DNA from: Actinomadura macrotermitis
GTDB taxonomy: Bacteria; Actinomycetota; Actinomycetes; Streptosporangiales; Streptosporangiaceae
Length of the DNA stretch: 64,000 nt
Assembly: GCF_009604375.1 (NCBI RefSeq)
Contig: NZ_WEGH01000001.1
Location: forward strand, 62,001-126,000
Direction of reading: 5' to 3'
Position 1 is the first letter of the stretch; each line of letters starts with the position of its first letter. The notes beneath the pieces were generated by a model. That model saw nothing but the letters and a program-made list of their open reading frames with translations, was not told the DNA's origin and searched no databases. Made by a program: the position numbers and the translations under genes. This document shows, piece by piece, positions 43,136 through 51,408 of this stretch.

Positions 43136-43433
43136 CCGGACTTCCCGCCCTGTGGCCCGAGCGGGTGTGGGCCCACCACAACCTGCACACCCGGCTGGTG
43201 TCGGTCCGCGACCCCAGCACCCGCCGCGTCATCGCCTCGGTGCCCGCGTTGCTGCTGCGCCAGGTGACCTTCCACGTGTCACGAAAGCGCCGCCTGGCCG
43301 TCATCGAGCGCGGTATCCGCGAGGTCCACGCCCACGTCGCCGGCTCCGCCGGGAGGAACGCGCCGACATCGCCGCGATCAGCCGCCTGCTCGCCAGCAAC
43401 CTCGACCAGCGTGGACGCCCCAGCGCGTCGTGA
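43132..43433 (+). pseudogene. Broken conserved hypothetical gene
   Basis: From the GTG at 43132 the frame reads RVWAHHNLHTRLVSVRDPST, then LLRQVTFHVSRKRRLAVIE and REVHAHVAG, with good actinobacterial codon bias. Near 43345 the coding frame changes, and RREERADIAAISRLLASNLD continues in another frame to the stop at 43433. A frameshift or deletion is therefore likely. The start is coupled to the preceding fragment. I do not recognise a function. Small proteins of this look occur as strings in actinomycete mobile regions. Confidence 0.45.
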
Positions 43434-43531
43434 CCAGTCCCCCGGCCCAGACCGGAGCCCGGCCGGGCCGGAACGTACCGTTCGCGCGACGGCGTTCCCA
43501 CCAGGAACGCCGTCGTCCGTGGCGGCCAGGG

Positions 43532-45043
43532 TCACTTCGGGACGAAAAGCCGCAGACGGACACCTCCACTTTCCATGCCGAAGCTCGCGAAGGGCTGGAT
43601 GATGGCGTTGCGGAACGTGTCGATCCGGGCAGGGAGGACCTTGGCCAAGTGCTCTGCGGCGAGGGTGCCTTCGCTGAGGTCTCTGCCCCCGGCGAAGATG
43701 AGGGCCGCTCCGATGGGAAGGCTCTGGATGCCTTTCTTGGCCAGTCCGCTCTCGATGGCATGGATGGCCGCAGAGGTCGCGGTGTCTGAGCCGGTACTGA
43801 TTTCCTGCACGTCTGCGGAGATCGTCAGTTCGACGAGTCTCATGTTCGCGGCGAGAGAGACGGTCGAGTCGACGCTGGGGGACGACGACGGAGATCCGCC
43901 GCTCTTGCGCGCGGCTAGGTTGATGTAGATCCCGCCGATTACCCCCGTGATGATCGCGAAGATCGCGCCCCCAATGCTCACAAGTCGCCCCACCCTCCGC
44001 ATGCTGCGCAGAGAGAGGCCAGGCGTCCGGTGGCTGTCCGGCCTGGTAGGCGTGTTGGTGCGGACGGCCGAGGCGGTTGTCTGTGCGGTGTCCGGAGCGG
44101 GCTGGGTCTCGGCGGACAGTTGCCCGAGGCCGTGTTCCAGGGCCGCGAGGGCGGTATCGGCGTGGGCGAGGCGGTCACGGGCGATCTGCTGATCGGCGGG
44201 ACCGAGGAGGTCGTCGGAGGGCACGACCGCGCCCGGGGCAGGATCGCCGTCGCCGTCGAGGTCCGGAGTGTCGAGGCCAGTGAGGGTGGCGACGGCCTGC
44301 TGGAGCTGACGGGCGGTGCGCAGGCGGAGTCGTTCGGCGATGATCCGCTGGCGTTCGGCCTCGCGGAGCCGCTGCTCGGTCTCGGCTTGGAGCCGGTGAG
44401 CGGCCTCCAGTCTTGCCTGGGTCTGAGCAAGCTGTTCTTTGACGGCGCGGAGCTGGTCGTGCAGATCTGAGTAGTGGGCGTTGCCGGCGTTGAGGCGGTC
44501 GCGTTCGGCGCGCAAGGCTTCGCGTTCAGCCAGGAGGGTCTGGACGGCGAGGTCGAGGCCGTCACGGAGACCCAGCAACCCGGCGGTCAGAGCATGGTTG
44601 CCGGCGACCGACATCTGGACGCGGGCCAGATGATCCTGCTTGGCGGCGATTTCGCTCAGAGTGGCCACGATCTGCCGCATCGGATCGGGGACGCCCTCCA
44701 GCCCTTGGCTTTCCCGTCGTTCCCCGTCGTCCTGGTGACGGTCGACTGGGGTGAGCTGGTCCGGGGCGCGACTAGCGGCCTCCCACAGGGGCCGGGCCCG
44801 GTCGCTCAAGGTCCGCTGGGCGTGCTGGTCGCCGGGGACGCAGCCGCGCATGAACGCCTCGATGAACTTCCAGTCCGGGCAGCGTCGGCCGCTGAGATTG
44901 TCCGAGATTGTCGACCTGCCGTACGGGATTCGCTCGGCGAGGTTCCGCAGGGACTGGCGGTGCTGGTCGGCGACCGTTCTCAGAAATTCCGCCAGGATCC
45001 GTGGCTCCAGGTGCTCCCCGTCCAGCGGCCGCCACTTGGCCAT
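43532..45043 (-). CDS. HTH protein with coiled coil, transmembrane helix and extracellular domain
   Basis: About 503 residues from the ATG at 45043, with AGGAAGG about ten bases upstream. The N terminus (about 10-75) is an XRE-like helix-turn-helix: LRNLAERIPYGRSTISDNLS, then CPDWKFIEAF. A coiled coil follows (about 150-270: LAEREALRAERDRLN, QLRAVKEQLAQTQARLEAAH). After a linker there is one transmembrane helix (about 352-376, IGGAIFAIITGVIGGIYI). The last 130 residues would lie outside. It is divergent from a small membrane peptide gene. The same pairing recurs at 56795-59545. The role is not known; membrane-anchored sensing linked to DNA or protein binding is inference. Confidence 0.8.
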   Translation of the reverse strand: MAKWRPLDGEHLEPRILAEFLRTVADQHRQSLRNLAERIPYGRSTISDNLSGRRCPDWKFIEAFMRGCVPGDQHAQRTLSDRARPLWEAASRAPDQLTPVDRHQDDGERRESQGLEGVPDPMRQIVATLSEIAAKQDHLARVQMSVAGNHALTAGLLGLRDGLDLAVQTLLAEREALRAERDRLNAGNAHYSDLHDQLRAVKEQLAQTQARLEAAHRLQAETEQRLREAERQRIIAERLRLRTARQLQQAVATLTGLDTPDLDGDGDPAPGAVVPSDDLLGPADQQIARDRLAHADTALAALEHGLGQLSAETQPAPDTAQTTASAVRTNTPTRPDSHRTPGLSLRSMRRVGRLVSIGGAIFAIITGVIGGIYINLAARKSGGSPSSSPSVDSTVSLAANMRLVELTISADVQEISTGSDTATSAAIHAIESGLAKKGIQSLPIGAALIFAGGRDLSEGTLAAEHLAKVLPARIDTFRNAIIQPFASFGMESGGVRLRLFVPK

Positions 45044-45199
45044 CGCCCACGCGCCTTCCTCTTTTGCCCGGACACCTCGGACGTCCGCGATCACATCCCG
45101 CACGACCAGCGGCTCCCCCAAGCCTTCGCGCCGGACAAGACCATCACGGCTAAACCCGAAGCATCCAGCACATTCCCACGATGCAAAGGGATTGAGACC

Positions 45200-45433
45200 T
45201 TGACCGCCGAACCCCACACCTCGCACCCCGCCCGACCTACCCCCGAGTCGGGGACCGCCGCCGAGCCGCCGACCCCGGCACCACCCTCTTGTCGCCACCG
45301 TCTTCGCCGTCACGGCCGGCGGCTCGGCCAAGCCGCCCTGTACGCCGCCGTCCGCGGCACCGCAGCCGCCCTGGGCACCGCAATCGGAGGCTCGATCATC
45401 TACTGGATCAATATCTGGATCACGCACTTCTAG
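45200..45433 (+). CDS. Small membrane peptide, paralogue of the one at 59420
   Basis: About 77 residues from the TTG at 45200; AGGG lies eight to nine bases upstream, and no ATG or GTG is available in frame nearby. The first 35 residues are polar and Pro-rich. The rest, RRLGQAALYAAVRGTAAALG followed by a hydrophobic stretch and IWITHF, is one membrane helix with a basic entry. It aligns with the 41-residue peptide at 59420-59545 (RRLADIAARAAIRGAATAAG, ending WWITRH). Both are divergently transcribed from an HTH-containing gene. The start codon is uncertain. Confidence 0.55.
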   Translation: MTAEPHTSHPARPTPESGTAAEPPTPAPPSCRHRLRRHGRRLGQAALYAAVRGTAAALGTAIGGSIIYWINIWITHF

Positions 45434-46202
45434 ACCCTGTATGGCCGGGCCAACCGAGCCCGGCCATACAGGGGGTGCCAGCGGAATACGGCAAAAGGGG
45501 CCGCAGGCTGGCGCTGACCGGACAGAAGCGCGGCTCTGGACGGCGTGCCCGGTGGGAACTGCGCAGCCCATCGACTTGAGCCGCACGGACGCTACGTTGC
45601 GGCCCACGCTCGATGCGACTGTCCACAGCCGAAATCCCGAGGCCCCCTCCGCCCTTCCGACCTGCGTGACGATCCTTTTCTGGCGTATCTGGGAAGTGGC
45701 CGTTATTTCATCTGAGGAAACTCAGATCAGTGCGCCTGCGGCGGTGGAGTCGCTGGTCACGGCTATGGGGCCGGGGCTAAAGCGGGTGCCGTTAACGAAC
45801 GTCTCACCAGCCGCAAAACGAGCGCGGGGCCTGTTGAACCTCTGCCGGTGGGACGGGTAGCCGCGCGGCCGTCCCTGCGGAGCGCGTGTTCACGAATTGT
45901 TACGGTCGTTGATGTCGCAAAAGGACTCACCGGAAAGATCCCTGGCAGGCATCACGGGCGGGGCGTGACCCCTTTCTGCCGTATGCCGGCCGTCCCCCTA
46001 CGAGGCCCGGCCCCGCATCACCACCCGCGTCCTGGCCCTGCTGGCCGCCCAGGGACGCATCCGGCGCGGCCGACCGCAGGACAGCTGGCTGTCCAGCCGC
46101 TTCCGCTGGACCCCACACCAAGTGTCTGAGAAGTCCCCGATGAGCTGCGAGGTGTGGTCGGGCTTCGCGGCGGGCCGGGCCGGCGGACGGAGGTGAGGGG
46201 GT
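45434..46202. other. Intergenic stretch with one gene remnant
   Basis: About 770 bases between the small membrane peptide and the SDR gene. Apart from the AlkZ-like fragment listed separately I see no gene. The part around 45650-45960 has lower GC and no frame with actinobacterial codon bias. Confidence 0.5.
45996..46118 (+). pseudogene. Fragment of winged-helix (AlkZ/HTH_42-like) protein
   Basis: Forty codons read YEARPRITTRVLALLAAQGR then IRRGRPQDSWLSSRFRWTP. This is the winged-helix segment typical of the HTH_42/AlkZ family, which includes interstrand-crosslink DNA glycosylases. Nothing before or after continues it, so only a splinter remains. Confidence 0.5.
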
Positions 46203-47000
46203 TCAGCTGTTCTTGAAGGGGTTGAGGGTGCGTCCGGCTAGGTAGCCCAGGCGCACGGGCAGGGGCTTCATGGCGACGGCGGAGATCTTGTTGACCAAAC
46301 CGGGGACGCACACGGGTTTGCCGTTCTGGACGGCGTTCCAGCCTTCGGCCACGACGGCTTCGGGCTGCTGCCACAGGATGCGGGGCAGGCGGTTGGCTTT
46401 GTCGCGGGTGCCCATGACGTCGTGGAATTCGGTGCGGGTGAAGCCGGGGCACAGGGCGGTGACGTGGATGCCGTGCGGTTTGAGCTCCATGTCGAGGGCC
46501 TGGGAGATGTTGAGGACGTAGGACTTGATGCCGGTGTAGAGCAGGCTGGCTGCGGGCGGGGCGAACGCGGCGACCGAGGACAGGTTGACGATGCGGCCCC
46601 AGCGGCGTTCCTTCATGCCGGGGATGACCAGGTGGGCGAGTTCGGTCTGGGCGGTCACCATCAGCTGGATCTCCCCGGCCAGGGTGTCCCAGGGGGTGTC
46701 GGCGAACGCGGTCTTGCCCGACAGCCCGGCGTTGTTGATGAGGACGTCGATGTCCAGGCCCTGGGCGTCGGCATAGTCCATGATCGCCTTGGGGGCGGCG
46801 GGGTCGGTGAGGTCGGCGGCGAACACCTCATAGCGCCGCCCATCGTGCTGCGATGCCAGCTCCGCGGCCAGTTCCTGGAGGCGGTCGGTGCGGCGGGCGA
46901 CCAGCAGGAGCTGGTAGCCGCGGGCGGCCAGGTGGCGGGCGAACGTGGCGCCGATGCCGGCGGAGGCGCCGGTGATGAGCGCGGTGCGGGGAGTGGTCAT
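46203..47000 (-). CDS. SDR-family oxidoreductase
   Basis: A 265-residue SDR with TGASAGIGATFARHL (about 10-24), NNAGLSG (about 92-98), NLSSVAAF with the catalytic Ser and YTGIKSY as Tyr/Lys (about 157-163). It resembles the DltE/YqjQ type of SDR. The ATG overlaps the stop of a 39-codon vestige, which in turn overlaps the upstream gene, so it is the last member of an operon controlled by the divergent TetR. Substrate unknown; a lipid-like ketone or aldehyde is plausible given the enoyl-reductase remnant beside it. Confidence 0.9.
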   Translation of the reverse strand: MTTPRTALITGASAGIGATFARHLAARGYQLLLVARRTDRLQELAAELASQHDGRRYEVFAADLTDPAAPKAIMDYADAQGLDIDVLINNAGLSGKTAFADTPWDTLAGEIQLMVTAQTELAHLVIPGMKERRWGRIVNLSSVAAFAPPAASLLYTGIKSYVLNISQALDMELKPHGIHVTALCPGFTRTEFHDVMGTRDKANRLPRILWQQPEAVVAEGWNAVQNGKPVCVPGLVNKISAVAMKPLPVRLGYLAGRTLNPFKNS

Positions 47001-47116
47001 CGGAGGGTTCCTTCGGTCGGGTAGGGGGTGGTGATGGTGAGGAGGCCGCTGCCGGGGAGCCGGGTGATCAGCTCGCCGGGATAGCCGTTGGCGCCGTACC
47101 GCAGCCTTCGCGTCAC
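46997..47116 (-). pseudogene. Vestige of an enoyl-reductase/saccharopine-dehydrogenase-like gene
   Basis: A 39-codon frame from GTG 47116 reads MTRRLRYGANGYPGELITRL, then switches to unrelated sequence (GLLTITTPYPTEGTLR). YGANGYxGELI is the N-terminal dinucleotide-binding motif of trans-acting enoyl reductases of the saccharopine dehydrogenase superfamily, normally over 300 residues long. Both ends keep coupled junctions: GTGA with the gene upstream and ATGA with the SDR downstream. An internal deletion that left the operon junctions intact explains this. Confidence 0.55.
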
Positions 47117-47691
47117 TGGGTGGCTTCCTTTCGGCCGGGCAGTTCACGCGGGCCCGGGGTGAAGCCGCGGCGGACGGTGCCGATGTCACCGCGGTAGGCG
47201 CCGACGGGGCCGGTGAGCAGGAAGGGCAGCGGGATGCGGCGCTGGCGTGCGGTGAATCCCCACGTCCCGATGCCCAGGTAGATGCCGGGCGCCGCGCGGC
47301 GGACCTCGTCGACCATGTTGATCGCCCCGCACATCGAGGCGTAGGCGCGGTAGATGAGCGTGTAGGCGGGGAGGCCGTCATAGCGCGACGGCGCGATGAG
47401 CGTGTGCATCGCATAGCGCTGCCGAACGCGGCCGAACTGGCGGAAGGTGTTGTAGCCGCGCCCGGTCTGGCCGTCGACGGGCCGGAACGCCTTGCACAGC
47501 CACGGCGCGAGCGGATTGGACACCGTGGCGCGCCCGGTCACCGAGGCGAACACGCCGGGCTGGGCCAGCAGCCGGGCGGTGTACTCCCCGTCCATCTCCT
47601 CGATGGACGGAGCGGGCAGCGTGGCGAAGAACGCCAGCAGCCCGGTCGTGTCCAGCCCGAGCAGCCCGGCGGCCGCGTGGTCGGTCTCCAT
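47113..47691 (-). CDS. Conserved hypothetical protein, first gene of TetR-controlled operon
   Basis: About 192 residues from the ATG at 47691, with GAGGGG just upstream; a longer start at 47751 would lie inside the operator. The sequence has EEMDGEYTARLL, NPLAPWLCKAFRPV, GRGYNTFRQFGRVRQRYAMH, then GTWGFTARQRRIPLPFLLTG. No transmembrane helix is strong. I recognise it only as a conserved actinobacterial type, of the sort found next to SDR and enoyl-reductase genes. It could bind a lipid or steroid-like ligand, which is speculation. Confidence 0.75.
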   Translation of the reverse strand: METDHAAAGLLGLDTTGLLAFFATLPAPSIEEMDGEYTARLLAQPGVFASVTGRATVSNPLAPWLCKAFRPVDGQTGRGYNTFRQFGRVRQRYAMHTLIAPSRYDGLPAYTLIYRAYASMCGAINMVDEVRRAAPGIYLGIGTWGFTARQRRIPLPFLLTGPVGAYRGDIGTVRRGFTPGPRELPGRKEATQ

Positions 47692-47702
47692 GGGCCCCTC
47701 AC

Positions 47703-47754
47703 TTCTTGAATGATCCTCAAGAAACCTAGCGCCTTCTTGAGGACCGTTCAAGAT
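47703..47754. promoter_or_regulatory. Duplicated TetR operator
   Basis: Two palindromes with identical geometry lie in the divergent region: TTCTTGA-N7-TCAAGAA (47703-47723) and TTCTTGA-N7-TCAAGAT (47734-47754). Centres are 31 bp apart, about three helical turns. Reversing the first gives CTTGAGGATCATTCAAG, against CTTGAGGACCGTTCAAG for the second, 15 of 17 identical. Binding by the divergent TetR protein is expected. Confidence 0.75.
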
Positions 47755-47765
47755 AGGATGTGGGG

Positions 47766-48323
47766 GTGCCCCGGAACCGACGCCCCCAGGACCGCGAGGA
47801 GAAACGCGAGGAGATCCTCGCCGCCGCCCAGCGGCTGTTCATCGACGACGGCTACGAGTCGGCGTCCATGGGCCAGATCGCCAAGCACGCCGGCGTCACC
47901 GTCAACACGATCTACTGGTACTTCCGCGACAAGGACGACCTGCTCATCGCCGTCCTGGACCGCCTGCTGGCCGAAGCCCTCGCCCAGTACGCGACCATCG
48001 CCGACCGGCCGCTGGGCGACCGGCTCCTGTGGGCCGTCGACCGGCTCGAACGGCTGCACGGCCTCGTCAACACCGTCCACACCCGCGCCCCGGCCTCACC
48101 CGCCGTCCACGCCTGGCACAGCGGCTTCCACGAACTCGCCGACGCCCTGGTCGCCGACGACCTGCGCAACGCCGGCGCCGCCGAAGCCGACCTCCCTGCC
48201 ATGACCGCGATCGGCACCTTCGTCATCGAAGGCCTCCTCACCCACCGGCGCGACGACGTCGGCAAACGAGCCGTGATCGACCTCCTCGTCCACACGCTCA
48301 CCACCGTGCCGACCCGAACCTGA
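47766..48323 (+). CDS. TetR-family regulator
   Basis: About 185 residues from the GTG at 47766 (AGGA seven bases upstream; GTG 47760 is the alternative). The N-terminal HTH is clear: REEILAAAQRLFIDDGYESA, MGQIAKHAGVTVNTIYWYF. The C-terminal ligand domain is Ala/Leu-rich. It starts within 12 bases of the second operator copy, so autorepression is likely together with repression of the divergent three-gene operon (conserved hypothetical, enoyl-reductase vestige, SDR). Confidence 0.9.
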   Translation: MPRNRRPQDREEKREEILAAAQRLFIDDGYESASMGQIAKHAGVTVNTIYWYFRDKDDLLIAVLDRLLAEALAQYATIADRPLGDRLLWAVDRLERLHGLVNTVHTRAPASPAVHAWHSGFHELADALVADDLRNAGAAEADLPAMTAIGTFVIEGLLTHRRDDVGKRAVIDLLVHTLTTVPTRT

Positions 48324-48541
48324 CCCGAAACCATCACGCCGCACCACGCGGGTCCACATCGCAACGGCGAACGGCGGCAACGCCTCCGCTTCCAGCGGGG
48401 GTGTTCAAGGATCGTTCCGATGTTCGTCATCCCCCTGATCGCTGACCGAGGCCGCTGACGACGCGATGTGAACAACCAGCGCAACACCTCCGTAAACCAC
48501 GCCGCTCCCCGGCACACCACCCAACCGCCCGAGAAGCGCTC

Positions 48542-49043
48542 GTGAGCACACTGATCACCAGCAGGGAACTCCTCACCACCGGCGACCACTACCACTTCGC
48601 CTTCGGTGACGAGACCGCAGCCGACGCCTCCCCTCACGCCCCCGCCCCGCCTACCAGCCAATGGCTTATCCCCGGCAGGCACGAGGTGATGGTCAAAGTC
48701 ATCGAAGAGCTACCCGGCAAAAAAGATCCGGTTCGAACTGTGGGACGGCCCCGCTCCCGCCCCCGACCCTGGATACGAACTGAGCCAGGCATTCACCCTC
48801 GACCTGCCCAACGGCGACATCGGCCTGTACAACGCCGGCGGCTCCCGCCACGTCCTGCAAGTACCAGCAGGCCGCTACCACGGCCGCCTCACCGCATGGA
48901 ACCGGGAACGCACCGCTCGCGCCTACCGCGAAATCGGCGAGCGCCACAACTTCGACGACCAGGTCCCCGAGTTCGCTCACGCGCAACAAGACCTCACCGG
49001 CCAGGAACGCTACCTAGCGCAACTATGGGCTCAGAGCCCATAG
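48542..49043 (+). pseudogene. Unknown protein gene with a single-base shift in an A-run
   Basis: From GTG 48542 the frame runs about 60 codons to HEVMVKVIEELPGKK. After a run of six A residues (about 48719-48724) the coding frame continues one base later as IRFELWDGPAPAPDPGYELS, LPNGDIGLYNAGGSRHVLQV, GRYHGRLTAWNRE to TAG 49041-49043. Removing one A gives one uninterrupted protein of about 166 residues. The required shift is +1, not the -1 of classical slippery sites. It may be a pseudogene, a phase-variable gene or an assembly error. Function unknown. Confidence 0.6.
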
Positions 49044-49241
49044 CCGGACACTCTGGCCAGAGCATCCCCCTCGCGATATCGCCGATCGGCACGATGATGG
49101 CGCTCATGCTGCAAAGACGCCGGTCGGTCGTGGGTCAGGCTGCGCCGCACGGCCATGGCGGCGAACCAATGCTCCAGCGTGGCCTGCATGATGCTGCGGC
49201 ATGAGTGACAGCGGTGAGCAGTCGCCCTTGGCGGGCGCGGG

Positions 49242-49910
49242 TTAGTCGCTGCTGCCTGTGACAGGCCAGATCTGGATCAGGTGGCGTTCGGTGTGGAGCC
49301 CGGGCTTCGCAGAAGGTTGGAGGGGTCTGTGCCGGCCTCGTGCGGAGATGCGGACCTGGTAGGTGCGGGTCTGCCCGGGGGCGGCGGGCAGGTCTTGGAA
49401 GGTGTAGGGGCTGGTCTGGTCGTCTAGGTAGTTGCAGCCTACGGAGGGGCCGGTGAAGACCATGGTGGCCTGTGCGGTCTCCCCAGTTCTCGGGGGCAGA
49501 GCTTGCGGGAGCGGCGCTGGGGGCGGGTTCCTGGTCGAGGATGTCCAGGACGGCCTCGACGGCGCTGCGGGGATGGGTGGTGAAGATCGTGGCCATGTGC
49601 CTGTCGGCCTGAGCGAGAATGAGGCTGCCCGGGGCACCGGCAGCGGGGGTGTCTGCGGTGTGGCGGTCGCTGCTGTGGTCGGTGAGCCAGTACCGCTCTG
49701 TGGGGGTCTCCACGATGAAGTCGGTGCGGGGCAGGGCGGGGTCGGGTGCCCAGGCCGGCCAGGTGAGCTCCTTCAGCCAGCGTTCGGGTTCAGGCAGTGA
49801 CGGCCACAGCTGGATCAGGTGCCGCTCGATCGCCGGGTCGCCGTCGGTCAAGGAGACGTGCTGGGCTTCGGCGGCGTCCTGGCGGCCGGTCACCCAGTAC
49901 CAGGCACCGG
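49242..49910 (-). pseudogene. Truncated and frameshifted unknown gene with internal repeat
   Basis: On the minus strand a frame (AWYWVTGRQDAAEAQ, IERHLIQLWPSLPEPERWLK, RYWLTDHSSDRHTADTP) is open from the junction with a transposase remnant, so its N terminus is lost. Near 49475 the coding frame shifts to TMVFTGPSVGCNYLDDQTSP, ending with TERHLIQIWPVTGSSD at TAA 49242. The phrase ERHLIQ[L/I]WP appears at both ends, suggesting two repeat units or a collapsed tandem duplication. Not recognised. Confidence 0.5.
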
Positions 49911-49922
49911 CTCCTCCTTCAG

Positions 49923-50048
49923 GGCCAGGGGAAGAGCAAGGTCGAGAAGGAGCGGAAGTTCCTGCGCGGCTGCCGCCTCAAGGGCGACGGCGTGTACCAC
50001 GCGATGCTCGGCATCGCGCGCCTGCACAACCTGACCCTTGTGGGCTGA
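49923..50048 (+). pseudogene. Transposase C-terminal remnant
   Basis: About 40 codons ending KERKFLRGCRLKGDGVYHAM then LGIARLHNLTLVG and TGA. This resembles the C-terminal tail of IS transposases, in which R-G-x-R-x-K-G-x-G-V-x-x-A-M-L-G-I-A precedes the stop. No terminal inverted repeats or further transposase sequence are visible. It abuts the broken gene on the other strand. Confidence 0.45.
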
Positions 50049-50198
50049 GAGGGCGTTCTTTTCCGATCTCCATGTGTGGTTTTCGCTGGTCATGCATGAG
50101 GTCGAAGCTGGAGGCCCATCGGGGCGATGCCCCGGGCGTGAAGCGTTGCCGATGGACTACCAGGCGTCGGTGAAGAGCGGAGCGGTTGCCCTGACGGG

Positions 50199-51014
50199 TC
50201 AGGGGGTGAGGGCGTACTCGGTGAAGTGGCCGCAGACGGTGAACCCGAGGCGGCGATAGACAGGTTCTCCGTCGGCGGATGCCTGCAGCACCGCGGTCTG
50301 GTAGCCCGCGTCCCGGGCGGTGTGCAGGATGGCCGCGGTGATGGCGCCGCCATAGCCGCGGCGGCGGTCGGTGGCGAGTGTGGCGATGTTGTAGATGCCG
50401 GCGACGCCCGCGTGCAGGAAGACCTCGGCCGAGCAGACGGGACGGCCATCGACGTAGCCGACCAGGTAGCGGGCGGGGCAGGCGGCGGCGAGCGCCGAAT
50501 CGGCGGCGTCGGCAAAGAACTGGCGCACCGTGGCGGCGGGCGGGTTCCAGTTCGCGGCGAGGACCGTGGCGTAGTCGGCGAGCTGTTCCGGGGTGGTGAC
50601 CGGGCGGATCTCCAGGCCGTCGACGTGCGCGTCGGGGAGGGGGGCGCGCAGGTCCTTCCACATGCCCGCCTCCGTTTCCGACGCCTCCAGGCCGGCGGCC
50701 TGAAGATGCTCGGCGAGATCGTCCGGCGTGGAGGCGGGGCCCACCCACCAGGAGAAGGGGCGGCCCGTGGCGGCCAGGGTCCGGGCCGTTTCCGCGGCGC
50801 GGGCCAGGGCGGTGCCCGGGGTGAAGCGGGCCGTCGCGACGATGTTGAAGGTGTCATCGTCGAGACCGCTGTCGGCGATCAGCAGGTCGCCGGTCTCCGT
50901 GACGGACGCGCCCTTCAGGGTTCGGTGCAGGTGGCAGGCATGCTCGGCGAGATTCTGCTCCATCGCGAGCGGAAGGTCGGATTCATTGGCGGACAGGGTG
51001 TGCATGGGTTTCAT
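50199..51014 (-). CDS. GNAT-family N-acetyltransferase
   Basis: About 271 residues from the ATG at 51014, with GGGTGG upstream. The C-terminal GNAT domain (about 135-271) has the acetyl-CoA loop [17 protein letters not shown] (R-x-x-G-x-G/A type) and ends [18 protein letters not shown]. The N-terminal 130 residues form a second, degenerate GNAT-like or family-specific domain ([20 protein letters not shown]). It probably acetylates an amine of a small molecule or protein. It stands alone among gene fragments in the island. Confidence 0.9.
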   Translation of the reverse strand: MKPMHTLSANESDLPLAMEQNLAEHACHLHRTLKGASVTETGDLLIADSGLDDDTFNIVATARFTPGTALARAAETARTLAATGRPFSWWVGPASTPDDLAEHLQAAGLEASETEAGMWKDLRAPLPDAHVDGLEIRPVTTPEQLADYATVLAANWNPPAATVRQFFADAADSALAAACPARYLVGYVDGRPVCSAEVFLHAGVAGIYNIATLATDRRRGYGGAITAAILHTARDAGYQTAVLQASADGEPVYRRLGFTVCGHFTEYALTP

Positions 51015-51117
51015 GATGATCCACCCCAGCACACCGTCCGAGGTGCTCGCAGATCCTTTTTCCGTGCCTGCGAACGGGCTGACCAGGAGCTATCCGCTGG
51101 AGACCGGGCAGAGGTCC

Positions 51118-51216
51118 GGTCGCGCCGTCGCCCGCCGTGCCGAGGAGCGACAGGATCACGATCAGTGCGGGGAACGCCGACAGCAGGGCGTAGTAGGTGA
51201 GGGTCACCGCTCGGTC
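51118..51216 (-). pseudogene. YihY/BrkB-family membrane protein fragment
   Basis: Thirty-three codons read DRAVTLTYYALLSAFPALIV then ILSLLGTAGDGAT, which is the first membrane helix and entry loop of the YihY/UPF0761 family. The normal protein is about 300 residues; the rest is missing in all frames nearby. Confidence 0.6.
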
Positions 51217-51408
51217 CCCAGGCAGTCGGCGCGGACTTCGGACACCACCCGGCGAATGGTGGCGCGCCTCGCCTCGGAAGCCCTCAACCGAGCCTGGTCC
51301 GTAAGAACAACTGTTCCGGATCAAGGCGCCGGTCCCCTCCCCCACAGCACCTCGGGCGATATCGCCATATGCCATGGATGCCTGAAACGCCCGGAGTACC
51401 GTGGGGTC

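Noticed and set aside
48717-48727. Programmed -1 ribosomal frameshift at the A-run
   Set aside because: The second half needs a +1 shift, and no downstream stimulatory structure is apparent, so an indel is simpler.
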